Shown: piece by piece, positions 22,347-31,708 of the stretch
Layout of the letters: each line of letters begins with the position of its first letter
Position numbering within the stretch: position 1 is the first letter of the stretch
DNA from: Micromonospora cathayae
GTDB lineage: Bacteria > Actinomycetota > Actinomycetes > Mycobacteriales > Micromonosporaceae
Assembly (NCBI RefSeq): GCF_028993575.1
Contig: NZ_CP118615.1
Coordinates: forward strand, 124,001-188,000
Direction of reading: 5' to 3'
Length of the DNA stretch: 64,000 bases
Notes under the pieces: generated by a model
Database searches by the model: none
The model's input: only the letters and a program-made list of their open reading frames with translations
Told to the model about the DNA's origin: nothing
Position numbers and translations under genes: made by a program

Positions 22347-24374
22347 TTACTCGCCCGGCGTCGACTTGGCGATCTGCATCAGGAACTCGATGTTGGTCCG
22401 GGACTGCTTGAGCCGGTCCAGCAGGAGATCCAACGCGGCCTGCGAGTCCAGCGAGTGCAGGACCTTGCGGAGCTTGTGCGTGATGGCCAGCTCCTCCGGC
22501 GCGAGCAGGATCTCCTCCTTACGGGTACCGGAGGTGTGGATGTCGATGGCCGGGAAGACCCGCTTGTCGGCGATCTTCCGGTCCAGCTTCAGCTCCGCGT
22601 TACCGGTGCCCTTGAACTCCTCGAAGATGACCGTGTCCATGACGGAACCGGTCTCCACCAGGGCGGTGGCCAGGATGGTCAGCGAGCCACCGTTCTCGAT
22701 GTTCCGCGCCGCGCCGAGGAACCGCTTCGGCGGGTAGAGCGCGGTCGAGTCGATACCACCGGACATGATCCGGCCGCTGGCCGGCGCCGCCAGGTTGTAC
22801 GACCGCCCGAGCCGGGTCACCGAGTCGAGCAGCACGACCACGTCGTGCCCCAGCTCGACCAGCCGCTTGGCCCGCTCGATCGCCAGCTCGGCGACGGTGG
22901 TGTGGTCCTGCGGCGGCCGGTCGAACGTGGCCGCGACGACCTCGCCCTTCACCGACCGCTGCATGTCGGTGACCTCTTCGGGCCGCTCGTCGATCAGCAC
23001 CACCATCAGGTGGCACTCCGGGTTGTTGTGGGTGATCGCGTTGGCGATCGCCTGGAGCACCATGGTCTTACCGGCCTTGGGCGGCGACATGATCAGCGCC
23101 CGCTGGCCCTTGCCGATCGGCGTGACCAGGTCTATCACCCGCGTGGTGAGGATGTGTGGCTCGGTCTCCAGCCGCAGCCGCTCCTGCGGGTACAGCGGGG
23201 TCAGCTTGTAGAACTCGGGACGACGGCGGGCCTCCTCCGGCTCCATGCCGTTGACCGAGTCCAGCCGGACCAGCGGGTTGTACTTGTCCCGCCGCTGCTC
23301 GCCGTCGCGCGCCGCCCGCACCGCACCGGTGATGGCGTCACCGCGCCGCAGGCCGTACTTCTTGACCTGCGACATCGAGACGTACACGTCGTTCGGGCCG
23401 GCCAGGTAGCCGGTGGTCCGGACGAAGGCGTAGTTGTCCAGCACGTCGATGATGCCGGCCACCGGGACGAGTACGTCGTCCTCGCTGACCTGGGGCTCGC
23501 GCCCGCCGCCACCGGTGTCGCCACCGGTCTCGGTGCGCTCGCCCCGGCCCCGCCGACGGTCCCGGAACCGGCTGCGCCGGCCCCGCCGGCCGCCGCCCTC
23601 GCCGTCGTCGTCACCGTCGGCGTCCCGGTCGTTGCGCTGGTCCCGGTCATTGCGCTGATCGCGGTCGTTGCGCTCGGCCCGGTCGGAACGCTGGCCGCGC
23701 TCGCCCCGGTCGTTGCGCTCGCCCCGGTCGGTGCGCTCGGTGCGGTCGCCCCGCTCGTTGCGGTCACCCCGCTCCGGACGGTCGCCCCGCTCGGCCCGCT
23801 CGTTACGGTCGCCCCGGTCGGCGCGGTCGCCACGCTCGGTACGGTCGTTCCGCTCGGTACGGTCGGTCCGCTCCGCACGCTCGACCCGCTCCGGACGCTC
23901 GGCGGCCTCCGGCGTGGACTCGCGCTGCTCCGCCTCGACAGCCGGTGCCGGCGCGGCAGCGGCGGTCGCCGCGGCCCGCTCGGCGGTGACGGCGGCCCGG
24001 CTGCGCCGGGTACGCGGACGCGCCGGCTCGGCCTCGGCGGGCGGGGTCGTCGGCTGCGCCGCCGGCTCCGCGCCGTCGCGCACCTCGGCCCGGACCTCCT
24101 CGCGGACCGGGGCGGCGGCAGCCGCCACCTCGGCGCGCGGTCGAGGGGCTCCGGCGGCGGCGCCGCCCTGCCGCTCGGTGATGGCACTGATCAGCTCACC
24201 CTTGCGCATCCGCGCGGTACCGGAGATGCCGAGCGACGCGGCCAGGCTCTGCAACTCCGGCAGGAGCATCGCCGACAGGCCCGTGCCACTGCGCCGACGA
24301 CGGACGGGGGCGGCGGCGGTGGCTTCGCCAGCGACGTTGGAAACATCCGACGTCACGTCGGTGGTGTCGCTCAA
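22347..24374 (-). CDS. rho: Transcription termination factor Rho with Arg/Asp-rich insert
   Basis: RNA-dependent ATPase and helicase that ends transcription; 675 residues, far longer than the 419 of E. coli. Order: Rho_N (LPELQSLAASLGISG, KGELISAI), then a low-complexity insert of about residues 157-262 made of RGDRNERGDR-like repeats, then the RNA-binding cold-shock domain (DVLVPVAGIIDVLDNYAFVR). The Walker A follows (SPPKAGKT, GKT at 435-437) and the R-loop (FKGTGNAELKLDR). Large inserts here are known in actinobacterial Rho. The start is TTG at 24374, chosen for GGAAGGA six bases upstream; upstream ATGs lack a ribosome site. Confidence 0.95.
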   Translation of the reverse strand: MSDTTDVTSDVSNVAGEATAAAPVRRRRSGTGLSAMLLPELQSLAASLGISGTARMRKGELISAITERQGGAAAGAPRPRAEVAAAAAPVREEVRAEVRDGAEPAAQPTTPPAEAEPARPRTRRSRAAVTAERAAATAAAAPAPAVEAEQRESTPEAAERPERVERAERTDRTERNDRTERGDRADRGDRNERAERGDRPERGDRNERGDRTERTDRGERNDRGERGQRSDRAERNDRDQRNDRDQRNDRDADGDDDGEGGGRRGRRSRFRDRRRGRGERTETGGDTGGGGREPQVSEDDVLVPVAGIIDVLDNYAFVRTTGYLAGPNDVYVSMSQVKKYGLRRGDAITGAVRAARDGEQRRDKYNPLVRLDSVNGMEPEEARRRPEFYKLTPLYPQERLRLETEPHILTTRVIDLVTPIGKGQRALIMSPPKAGKTMVLQAIANAITHNNPECHLMVVLIDERPEEVTDMQRSVKGEVVAATFDRPPQDHTTVAELAIERAKRLVELGHDVVVLLDSVTRLGRSYNLAAPASGRIMSGGIDSTALYPPKRFLGAARNIENGGSLTILATALVETGSVMDTVIFEEFKGTGNAELKLDRKIADKRVFPAIDIHTSGTRKEEILLAPEELAITHKLRKVLHSLDSQAALDLLLDRLKQSRTNIEFLMQIAKSTPGE

Positions 24375-24672
24375 TGGATTCCTTCCCTCGATAGGCCGGG
24401 GCTGCCCGGAGTCAAGATGCTCAGGTGGCCGGGCGGCCTCGGTGCACCCGTGTCGCATGACGCGCCGCGGGAGTCTGTGACACAGCAGCCGGTCGGTTTC
24501 CCGACTCACCAACGTCGGTGAGCAGGTCTCGCCGTCTGCGGCGACCTGTGGAGACTGCGGTGCGGCGTGGGCCTAGGCAGGGGTGAGACGGGCTGACCGC
24601 CGAGAGCTTCGGGGGTGCGCCGACCCGCAGAGAGATCGCATGCTTCGCGGCTGTGCTAAGTCTAGAGCGTAA
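24375..24672 (-). other. Rho leader region, no gene seen
   Basis: A 298-base stretch between thrB and rho. It has an AT-rich patch (24655-24680) just after the thrB stop, likely holding the rho promoter, and then a long G+C-rich leader. Rho genes are often autoregulated through such leaders. No hairpin or uORF stands out strongly enough to call. Confidence 0.4.
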
Positions 24673-25626
24673 TCAACTCATGCGACCTGCGGCAACAGGG
24701 TCCCGCTCGGCGTGTCCCAGTCTACCCCTAACGACCTGCGCGCCGCTGCCATCCACCGGTAACCGCCAAACCTGCCAACCTGTTCCCGGGAGGAACTCGG
24801 CGGGCGGCTCGGTCAACGCCAGCACGGTCGGCCCGGCCCCACTCACCACCGCCGCCACACCAGCCCCACGCAACGCCGTGACCAGGGCGTACGTCGCCGG
24901 CATGCCCTCCGCGCGGTAGTGCTGGTGCAGCCGGTCCTCGGTCGCCGGGAGCAGCAGCGCCGGCGCGGCGGTCACCGCGTGCACCAGCAGCGCGGCCCGC
25001 CCTGCGGTCAGCGCGGCGTCCGGGTGCGGCACGGTCGCCGGCAGCGCCGCCCGCGCGGTGGCGGTCAGGCCCCGCTCGTCCGGCACGAAGACCGTCGGGT
25101 GCACCCCGGCCGCCGGGGCCAGCGAGACCGCCCGCGCGCCGGTCGGTTCCGTCCAGGCCACGGTGAAGCCGCCCAGCAGGCAGGGCGCGACATTGTCCGG
25201 GTGGCCCTCCAGGTCGGCGGCGAGCCGGAGCGCCCCGGCGTCGTCGAGCCGGTCCGCCCCGTCGGCCACCAGCGCGCGGGCCAGCAGCACCCCGGCCACG
25301 ATCGCCGCCGACGAGGAGCCCAGTCCACGGGCCTGGGGGATCCGGTTGACGCACTCCACCGCCAGCCCGGCCGGCTGGCCGCCGAGCGCGTCGAAGGTGG
25401 CCCGCATGGCGGTCACCACCAGGTGCCGGTCGTCGTCCGGCAGCTCACCGGCCCCCTGCCCGGTCACCGCCACCCGGACCCCGCCGTCGGTCACCTCGGC
25501 GGCCACGTCGTCGTACAGGGCCAGCGCGAGGCCCAACGCGTCGAAGCCGGGACCCAGGTTGGCGCTGGTCGCGGGGACCCGGACACGCACCGGGTCGGCG
25601 GTGAAGTTCAGGGGCACGCCGCCCAT
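24673..25626 (-). CDS. thrB: Homoserine kinase
   Basis: Phosphorylates homoserine to O-phosphohomoserine, the substrate of ThrC. The 317-residue GHMP kinase has the substrate-binding VPATSANLGPGFDALG near the N-terminus, the ATP-binding IPQARGLGSSSAAIVAG and the C-terminal VSGAGPTVLAL motif. ATG at 25626 lacks a clear ribosome site, and GTG at 25617 is an alternative. It is separated from thrC by about 4.8 kb holding an RND pump and an MFS exporter, whereas the two are adjacent in M. tuberculosis and streptomycetes. Confidence 0.95.
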   Translation of the reverse strand: MGGVPLNFTADPVRVRVPATSANLGPGFDALGLALALYDDVAAEVTDGGVRVAVTGQGAGELPDDDRHLVVTAMRATFDALGGQPAGLAVECVNRIPQARGLGSSSAAIVAGVLLARALVADGADRLDDAGALRLAADLEGHPDNVAPCLLGGFTVAWTEPTGARAVSLAPAAGVHPTVFVPDERGLTATARAALPATVPHPDAALTAGRAALLVHAVTAAPALLLPATEDRLHQHYRAEGMPATYALVTALRGAGVAAVVSGAGPTVLALTEPPAEFLPGTGWQVWRLPVDGSGAQVVRGRLGHAERDPVAAGRMS

Positions 25627-25693
25627 GCTAGGGGTCCGGCCGGACCCGCCGCCGGCTGGGACACCCGGCCCCGGCGACGGCCCACGGCACGGC

Positions 25694-26938
25694 TCAGTGG
25701 GAGGTCACCGGGTCGGCGGCCGGGGGACGCTCGGTGAGCGAGAGCCGGCGGGTGGCGATCCGCCAGCCGATCGCGTACACCAGGGTGGTCAGCCCGCAGC
25801 CGGCCAGCACCACCCGCTCGTCGACCGTGTCGACCAGCCCCGCCACCACCAGCTGGCTGACCGAGATGGCCAGCGTCGCCAGCATCATGTCGGTGGCGAA
25901 GACCCGCCCGCGCAACCGGTCCGGCACCTCGCCCTGGAGGGCGAAGTTCGACATCACCCAGTTGCTGCCCCCGGCGAAGTGCGCCACGAAGACCAGCACC
26001 AGGACCAGCGGGAACCAGCCGGTCAGCGACACCCCCAGGTAGGCCAGCCCGTACGCGGACATGGAGAGCGCCAGGCCGGTCAACAGCCAGCGGCGGTTGG
26101 TCAGCACCCGGCGCATCAGGATCGGGCCGACCAGCGCCCCCGCGCCCCGGACGGCGAACAGCAGCCCGGTGCCGATCGCGCCGACCCCGTACAGGCCGGC
26201 GAGGAGCGGGAAGACGGTCAGCACCCCGTTGCCGAGGCCCACCGCCGACTTCACCGTGACCAGGCCCAGCACCCGGGGCCGCTGCCCGATGTAGCGCAAC
26301 GCCTCGGCGATGGCCGCGAAGGCCCGCTGCGCCGGCTCGGTCCGGTCGCGGGGGGCCTGCAACGGCCGGCGGATCAGCGCGGTCAGCCCGGCGGCCAGCA
26401 CCAGGGCGACCGCCGCGATCCAGAAACAGGCGTACGGGCCGAAGGCCGCGCTGATCACGCCGCCCAGGGACGCCCCGACCACGGTCATCGTGCCCCAGGC
26501 GGAACCGGCGACCGCGTTGCCGGCGGCCAGTTCGTCCGGGTCGAGCACGTTCGGCAGGGCGGCCTGGGCGGCCGGGGAGTAGAACGCCTTCGCCACCGCG
26601 ATCACCGAGATCGCCAGCATCGCCAGCCAGGCCGTGCCGGCGTCGCGTACGCCCAACAGGAGCAGCGCGCCGACCAGGGCGGCGGCGTTCGCCGACATGA
26701 GGATCTTCCGGCGGTCGAAGCGGTCGGCGATGGTGCCGGTGTACGGCAGCAGCAGGGCCAGCACTCCGGTGTCCACGGCCAGCACCAGCGCGCCCCAGAC
26801 CCCGCTGCCGGTCAGCTCGGGCAGGAGCACCAGCAGCGGCACCATGACGAACCAGTCTGCGCCGAAGACCACCAGTTCGGCCAGGAAGAGGATGCGGAAG
26901 TTCCGGTTCCGGGTGAGAACCGTCAGTGTCGACGCCAC
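25694..26938 (-). CDS. MFS transporter
   Basis: A 414-residue membrane protein with about 12 helices, of the DHA3-like (EntS/tetracycline-type) exporter group. The loop between helices 2 and 3 reads GTIADRFDRRKILM, the MFS signature with conserved Asp and Arg residues. The N-terminal helix starts FRILFLAELVVFGADWFVM. The likely role is proton-driven export of a small molecule; the substrate cannot be read. Start GTG at 26938. It lies between thrB and the RND gene on the same strand, but a strong hairpin separates it from the RND gene, so it is probably a separate unit. Confidence 0.85.
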   Translation of the reverse strand: MASTLTVLTRNRNFRILFLAELVVFGADWFVMVPLLVLLPELTGSGVWGALVLAVDTGVLALLLPYTGTIADRFDRRKILMSANAAALVGALLLLGVRDAGTAWLAMLAISVIAVAKAFYSPAAQAALPNVLDPDELAAGNAVAGSAWGTMTVVGASLGGVISAAFGPYACFWIAAVALVLAAGLTALIRRPLQAPRDRTEPAQRAFAAIAEALRYIGQRPRVLGLVTVKSAVGLGNGVLTVFPLLAGLYGVGAIGTGLLFAVRGAGALVGPILMRRVLTNRRWLLTGLALSMSAYGLAYLGVSLTGWFPLVLVLVFVAHFAGGSNWVMSNFALQGEVPDRLRGRVFATDMMLATLAISVSQLVVAGLVDTVDERVVLAGCGLTTLVYAIGWRIATRRLSLTERPPAADPVTSH

Positions 26939-26989
26939 GTGCCCACACCCTACCCGGGGCGATCAAACCCGGTGGGGCCGCCGAGCGGG

Positions 26990-27036
26990 CCGGTCCTCCC
27001 CCGGCGGGCGTCGCCACCACGCCGGAGGAGGACCGG
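26990..27036 (-). terminator. Nested hairpin terminator after the RND gene
   Basis: An outer perfect 10-bp stem (CCGGTCCTCC 26990-26999 with GGAGGACCGG 27027-27036) encloses an inner CCGGCG/CGCCGG stem. It begins 6 bases past the RND stop codon on the minus strand and lies before the MFS gene. Confidence 0.7.
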
Positions 27037-27041
27037 GCCGG

Positions 27042-30000
27042 TCACTCCTGCGGCGGTAGCGGCGACTGCCGGCTCTTGGGCAGGCGCAGCACCTCGAACT
27101 GGTCGGTGCCGTCGACCAGCGCCGCCGACGGGGCCGGGGCCGGTCGCGTACCCCCGGCGGGGTCACCGGCCGACGGACCGCCGGCGGCGACGGTGGCCGG
27201 CTCCGGCGCGTCGACCGGGGTCGGCCCGGCCGCAGCGGCGGTCCCGCCGGTCCGGGCCTGCCGGCGGGCCCGCCGGCGCTCCTTGCGGGTCTCCACCATG
27301 GTGTAGAGGGTCGGGACCAGCACCAGGGTGAGCAGGGTCGAGCTGAGCAGCCCGCCGATCACCACGATCGCCAGCGGCTGGGAGATGAAGCCGCCCTCGC
27401 CGGTCAGCCCGAACGCCATCGGCAGCAGCGCGAAGATGGTCGCCACCGCGGTCATCAGGATCGGACGCAGTCGACGCCGGCCGCCCTCGATCACCGCCTC
27501 CCGCACGCCCATGCCCTGTGCCCGGTACTGGTTGATCAGGTCCATCAGCACGATCGCGTTGGTGACCACGATGCCGACCAGCATCAGCACCCCGATCAGC
27601 GCGGGCACCCCCAGCGGGGTGCCGGTGAGCAGCAGCAGGCCGATCGCGCCGGTCGCCGCGAACGGGATCGACACCAGCAGGATCAACGGCTGCACCAGGC
27701 TGCGGAACGTCGCCACCATGATCAGGAAGACGATGGCGATCGCGGCCAGCACGGCCAGCCCCAGGTCGGCGAACGCCTCCTCCTGGTCCGCGCTGACCCC
27801 GCCGACGGTGAGCGTCGCGCCCGGCACGTCGATGGCGTCCAGCTTCTCGCGCAGCTTCTTGGTGGTCGCGCCGAGGTTGGAGCCGGTGGCCGTACCGGTG
27901 ACCGTGACGCTGCGGTCGCCGTCGATCCGGGTGACCTGCTGGAGCCCCTCGACCTGCTCGACGGTGGCGATGTCACCCAGCTTCGCCGGACCCACCGGCA
28001 GCGCGCGCAGCGCGTCCACCGTGGTCGGCGGCGCGCCGGCGAACCGCAGCACCACGTTGCGCTGTCCACCGTCGACGGTCACCTGGCCGATCGGGCTGCC
28101 CCGGTACGCCTGGGCGACGAGCTGCCCGACGGCCGCCTCGGTGAGCCCGACGCGGGCGGCGGCGGCCCGGTTCACCGCCACCTCCACCCGGGGTACCCGC
28201 TCGGCCAGGCTGGACGAGACGTCCTCGACGCCGGCCAGGTCGGCCATGGCGGCGCGGGCCTCCTCGGTGGCGCGGGCCAGCGCCTCCGGGTCGGCGGCCT
28301 GGACGACCACCGCGAGCTGGTTGGCGGACGCGCCACCCTGACCGCTGGGGAAGCTCAGTTCGCCCACCCCGTCGCCGAGCGCGTCGAACTCCCGGCGCAG
28401 GTCCTCCTTGAGCCGGTCGGTGTCGGTGTCCTCGGCGAGGCCGAGCACGTAGCTGGCGGCGCTGTTGCCGCCGCCGCCCTCCCACGGCAGGCCGCTGCCC
28501 CCGATGGTCACCTGGTACGTCTCGACGCCCCCGGTCTTCTCCAGCAGCGCCTCGACCTTCTTGGCCGCCTCGTCGGTGCCGGCCAGCCCGGTGCCGATCG
28601 GCAGCTGCTGGCTCATGTTCAGCGAGTCCTGGCCGGAGTCGTCGATGAAGTTGGTCTCCAGCCGGGTCGACAGGCCGAACGTGCCGAGCAGCACCACCAG
28701 GCCGATCGCCACCGTGGTCCACCGCTTCCGGGTGGCGAAACCGATCACCGGCAGGTACGCCCGCTGCAACGGGTTGCGCAGCTCCTTCTCCTCGGCGGCC
28801 TGCCGGACGTCCGCCTTGCGGACCGTGCCGCCGGCCGGCTTGAGGAACCAGTACGCCAGCACCGGGATGACGGTCAGCGAGACCAGCAGCGAGGCCAGCA
28901 GGGCCACCGTGACGGTGATCGCGAACGGCGCGAAGAGCTGCCCGACGAACCCGCCCACCAGGGCGATCGGCGCGAACACCGCGACCGTGGTGAGGGTGGA
29001 GGCGGTCACCGCGCCGGAGACCTCCCGGACCGCGGAGAGGATCGCCTCGCGTTTCGGCTCGCCGTACTCCAGGTGCCGTTTGATGTTCTCCAGCACCACG
29101 ATCGAGTCGTCCACCACCCGGCCCACCGCGATGGTCAGCGCGCCGAGGGTGAGCAGGTTCAGCGAGTAGTCCCCGATCCACAGCGCCAGCAGCGCCACCA
29201 GCACCGACAGCGGGATGGAGACCGAGGTGACCAGGGTGGACCGGACGGAGAGCAGGAAGACCAGGATGACGATGACCGCCATCACCAGGCCGAGCAGGCC
29301 CTCGGTGGTCAGGCTCTCGATGGACTTCTCGACGAACGGCGCCTGGTCGAAGACCACGGTCAGTTCGGCGCCGGAGGCCGCCGACAGTTCGGCGAGCCGG
29401 TCCCGGATGTCGTGCGAGATGGACACCGCGTTGCCGTCCGGTGCGGCGGTGACCGCGATACCCAGGCTGTCCCGGCCGTTGGTGCGGGTGACCGAGGTGG
29501 GCGGGGCGAGCTGCTCCTCGACGGTCGCCACGTCGGCCAGCCGGACCGGGGTCGCGCCCGGCGCGACGATGATCCCGCGCAGGTCGTCCAGGGTGGCCAG
29601 CGGCTTACCGACCTGGACGGTCAGCGACCGGCCGCCCTCGACCACCGCGCCCGCCGGCACGGTGATCCCGTTGGTCTGCAGGGCGGTGCCGATCGCCGTC
29701 GGCTGGAGCCGCGCGGCGGCCAGCTTCGCCGGGTCCGGCGTCACCACCACCAGCTCGTCACGGGTGCCGGTGACCTCGACCGTGCGGACCCCGTCGACCG
29801 CCTTCAGCTCGGGCACCACCGCGCTGTCCAGCTTCGCGGCCAGCGCGGCCGGGTCGTCGCCGCCGGACGCGGCGATCACCACGGCCGGCAGGTCGTCGGT
29901 GCTGCCGGCGATGACCTGCGGGTCGACGTCCGCCGGGAGCTGGTTCCCGATCCGGTTGACCGCCGTCTGCATCTTGCTGACCACGTCGTCCACGTCGGTA

Positions 30001-30296
30001 CCGAAGACGTACTCGACGACGATGGTGGTAGAACCCTCCCGGGAGGTGGAGGTGATCTTCTCGACCCCCGGGATGCCCTGGAGGCTGTTCTCGATCGGCT
30101 CGGTGACCTGGGACTCGACCACCTCAGGGCCGGCACCGGGGTAGGTCGCGACCACGAACGCGGCCGGGAACTCCAGCGACGGCAGGAGTTGCTGCTTCAG
30201 CGACGGCACGGCGAACGCCCCGAACGCCGTGATCACCACCGCGATGAGGGCGACCAGCCCCCGGTTGGCGAGGCTCAATCTGGCGAGCAGCGACAT
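27042..30296 (-). CDS. RND-family efflux pump (AcrB/SwrC-type permease)
   Basis: A 1084-residue inner-membrane RND transporter with the two-fold repeat of the HAE/AcrB family: one N-terminal helix, a large extracytoplasmic porter region, helices 2-6, and the same again. Family motifs include PGAGPEVVESQVTEPIENSLQGIPGV and GRVVDDSIVVLENIKRH, with the paired Asp residues of the proton relay in helix 4. No membrane-fusion protein or outer-membrane channel gene is near, as expected for a Gram-positive where the permease works alone. The C-terminal 70 residues are a Pro/Ala-rich cytoplasmic tail. It interrupts the thrC-thrB order; an 8-bp palindrome lies upstream. Confidence 0.92.
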   Translation of the reverse strand: MSLLARLSLANRGLVALIAVVITAFGAFAVPSLKQQLLPSLEFPAAFVVATYPGAGPEVVESQVTEPIENSLQGIPGVEKITSTSREGSTTIVVEYVFGTDVDDVVSKMQTAVNRIGNQLPADVDPQVIAGSTDDLPAVVIAASGGDDPAALAAKLDSAVVPELKAVDGVRTVEVTGTRDELVVVTPDPAKLAAARLQPTAIGTALQTNGITVPAGAVVEGGRSLTVQVGKPLATLDDLRGIIVAPGATPVRLADVATVEEQLAPPTSVTRTNGRDSLGIAVTAAPDGNAVSISHDIRDRLAELSAASGAELTVVFDQAPFVEKSIESLTTEGLLGLVMAVIVILVFLLSVRSTLVTSVSIPLSVLVALLALWIGDYSLNLLTLGALTIAVGRVVDDSIVVLENIKRHLEYGEPKREAILSAVREVSGAVTASTLTTVAVFAPIALVGGFVGQLFAPFAITVTVALLASLLVSLTVIPVLAYWFLKPAGGTVRKADVRQAAEEKELRNPLQRAYLPVIGFATRKRWTTVAIGLVVLLGTFGLSTRLETNFIDDSGQDSLNMSQQLPIGTGLAGTDEAAKKVEALLEKTGGVETYQVTIGGSGLPWEGGGGNSAASYVLGLAEDTDTDRLKEDLRREFDALGDGVGELSFPSGQGGASANQLAVVVQAADPEALARATEEARAAMADLAGVEDVSSSLAERVPRVEVAVNRAAAARVGLTEAAVGQLVAQAYRGSPIGQVTVDGGQRNVVLRFAGAPPTTVDALRALPVGPAKLGDIATVEQVEGLQQVTRIDGDRSVTVTGTATGSNLGATTKKLREKLDAIDVPGATLTVGGVSADQEEAFADLGLAVLAAIAIVFLIMVATFRSLVQPLILLVSIPFAATGAIGLLLLTGTPLGVPALIGVLMLVGIVVTNAIVLMDLINQYRAQGMGVREAVIEGGRRRLRPILMTAVATIFALLPMAFGLTGEGGFISQPLAIVVIGGLLSSTLLTLVLVPTLYTMVETRKERRRARRQARTGGTAAAAGPTPVDAPEPATVAAGGPSAGDPAGGTRPAPAPSAALVDGTDQFEVLRLPKSRQSPLPPQE

Positions 30297-30386
30297 CGGC
30301 GTAGCTCACTCCTGGAGTAAGGGTTGGCTGGGTACGCCAGTCTGCCTGACCCGGGTAACGCTCCCAGCGCCGGGGTCACCCTGCGT

Positions 30387-30410
30387 ATATGCGCCGTGAG
30401 CAGCGCATAT
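30387..30410. promoter_or_regulatory. Perfect inverted repeat between thrC and the RND gene
   Basis: ATATGCGC (30387-30394) and GCGCATAT (30403-30410) are perfect 8-bp arms with an 8-base centre. It lies 23 bases past the thrC stop and 91 bases before the RND start, both on the minus strand, and is AT-rich for this genome. A TetR-type operator for the pump is the favoured reading. A thrC terminator is the alternative. Confidence 0.55.
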
Positions 30411-30432
30411 TCACCTGTTGCCGGGGTCTGCC

Positions 30433-31482
30433 TCAGGCCAGGTCGAGGGAGCGGGCGGCGGCCAGCGCGTCGTTGGCGATGGTGATCGGGGCGGGTGCGG
30501 TGGAGATCGCCCACTCCGGGTCCTTCAGGCCGTGCCCGGTGACCGTGCAGACCACCGTCGAACCGGCCGGGACCTTGCCCGCCGCCCCCTGCTGGAGCAG
30601 CCCCGCCACGCTGGCCGCGCTGCCCAGCTCGACGAAGACGCCGACCTCCCGGGCGAGCAGCCGGTACGCGGTGAGGATCTCCCGGTCGGTGACCGCCGCG
30701 ATCAGCCCGCCCGAGGCGTCCCGGGCGTCGATCGCCTTCGTCCAGCTCGCCGGGTTGCCGATCCGGATCGCGGTGGCGATGGTCGACGGCTCGTGCACCA
30801 CCTGGCCGGTGACGATCGGGGCCGCCCCGGCGGCCTGGAAGCCGTACATCTTCGGGGCCCGGGTGGTGGTGCCGGCGGCCAGCTCCTCCGAATACCCCAT
30901 CCAGTACGCGGACACGTTGCCGGCGTTGCCGACCGGCAGGCAGTGGATGTCCGGGGCGTCGCCGAGGGCCGCGACGATCTCGAAGGCGGCGGTCTTCTGC
31001 CCGTGCAGCCGGTCGATGTTGACCGAGTTGACCAGGGCCACCGGGTAGTCCTGGGCGAGCTTCGCGGCCAGCGAGAGGCAGTCGTCGAAGTTGCCCTGCA
31101 CCTGGAGCAGCCTCGCGCCGTGCACCAACGCCTGGGCCAGCTTGCCGAGGGCGATCTTGCCCTGCGGCACCAGCACCGCGCAGGTCAACCCGGCACGGGC
31201 CGCGTACGCGGCGGCGGAGGCGCTGGTGTTGCCGGTGGAGGCGCAGATGATCGCCTTGTTGCCCGCCTCGATCGCCTTGGACACGGCCAGGGTCATCCCC
31301 CGGTCCTTGAACGAGCCGGTCGGGTTGGCCCCCTCGACCTTCAGGTAGACGTCGCAGCCGAGCCGGCTGGACAGCACCGGCGCGGGCAGCAGCGGGGTGT
31401 TCCCCTCGTGCAGGGTGACGACGGGCGTGGCCTCGGTGACCGGCAGCCGCTCCCGGTACTCCTCGATCAGACCCCGCCACAT
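30433..31482 (-). CDS. thrC: Threonine synthase
   Basis: PLP enzyme converting O-phosphohomoserine to threonine. The 349-residue protein is the short actinobacterial type with the PLP lysine at Lys59 in [13 protein letters not shown], the phosphate-binding [13 protein letters not shown] and PVGNAGN, and the C-terminal [15 protein letters not shown]. It follows hom by 206 bases. These three genes (hom, thrC, thrB) complete threonine synthesis from aspartate semialdehyde. Confidence 0.96.
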   Translation of the reverse strand: MWRGLIEEYRERLPVTEATPVVTLHEGNTPLLPAPVLSSRLGCDVYLKVEGANPTGSFKDRGMTLAVSKAIEAGNKAIICASTGNTSASAAAYAARAGLTCAVLVPQGKIALGKLAQALVHGARLLQVQGNFDDCLSLAAKLAQDYPVALVNSVNIDRLHGQKTAAFEIVAALGDAPDIHCLPVGNAGNVSAYWMGYSEELAAGTTTRAPKMYGFQAAGAAPIVTGQVVHEPSTIATAIRIGNPASWTKAIDARDASGGLIAAVTDREILTAYRLLAREVGVFVELGSAASVAGLLQQGAAGKVPAGSTVVCTVTGHGLKDPEWAISTAPAPITIANDALAAARSLDLA

Positions 31483-31658
31483 ATCGCTCTCCTCGCTACC
31501 TCGACGCCCCGTCGGAGCTGCTTCGACGCCCCGTCGGACCGGGGGACCAGCCCAGCGTGGACCAGTCTCCCGGCCAGCGGGAAGCCGGACCCGTGGTTAC
31601 CCACCTGACGGGACGGACCGAGCCCACCTCGCGTGCCCGGCCCGCCGGGACGGCTCGG

Positions 31659-31708
31659 TCACCCGCCGCCGTCGACCGGGCCGGCCGGTCACTCGCCGCC
31701 CTCGACCC
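31659..31708 (-). repeat. Tail-and-stop copy after hom
   Basis: TCACTCGCCGCCCTCGACC at 31689 is the end of hom with its stop. A copy, TCACCCGCCGCCGTCGACC, begins at 31659, 30 bases away, with two mismatches over 19. Only one extra copy is seen. Confidence 0.65.

Noticed and set aside
20039..24521. Plus-strand frames of 719 and 904 codons opposite the glycosidase and rho genes
   Set aside because: Low-complexity shadows (the rho insert gives a Val/Ala/Leu run) without ribosome sites.
31483..31640. Short plus-strand frames between thrC and hom as a small gene
   Set aside because: No ribosome site, and Arg/Pro-rich sequence typical of random high-GC frames.
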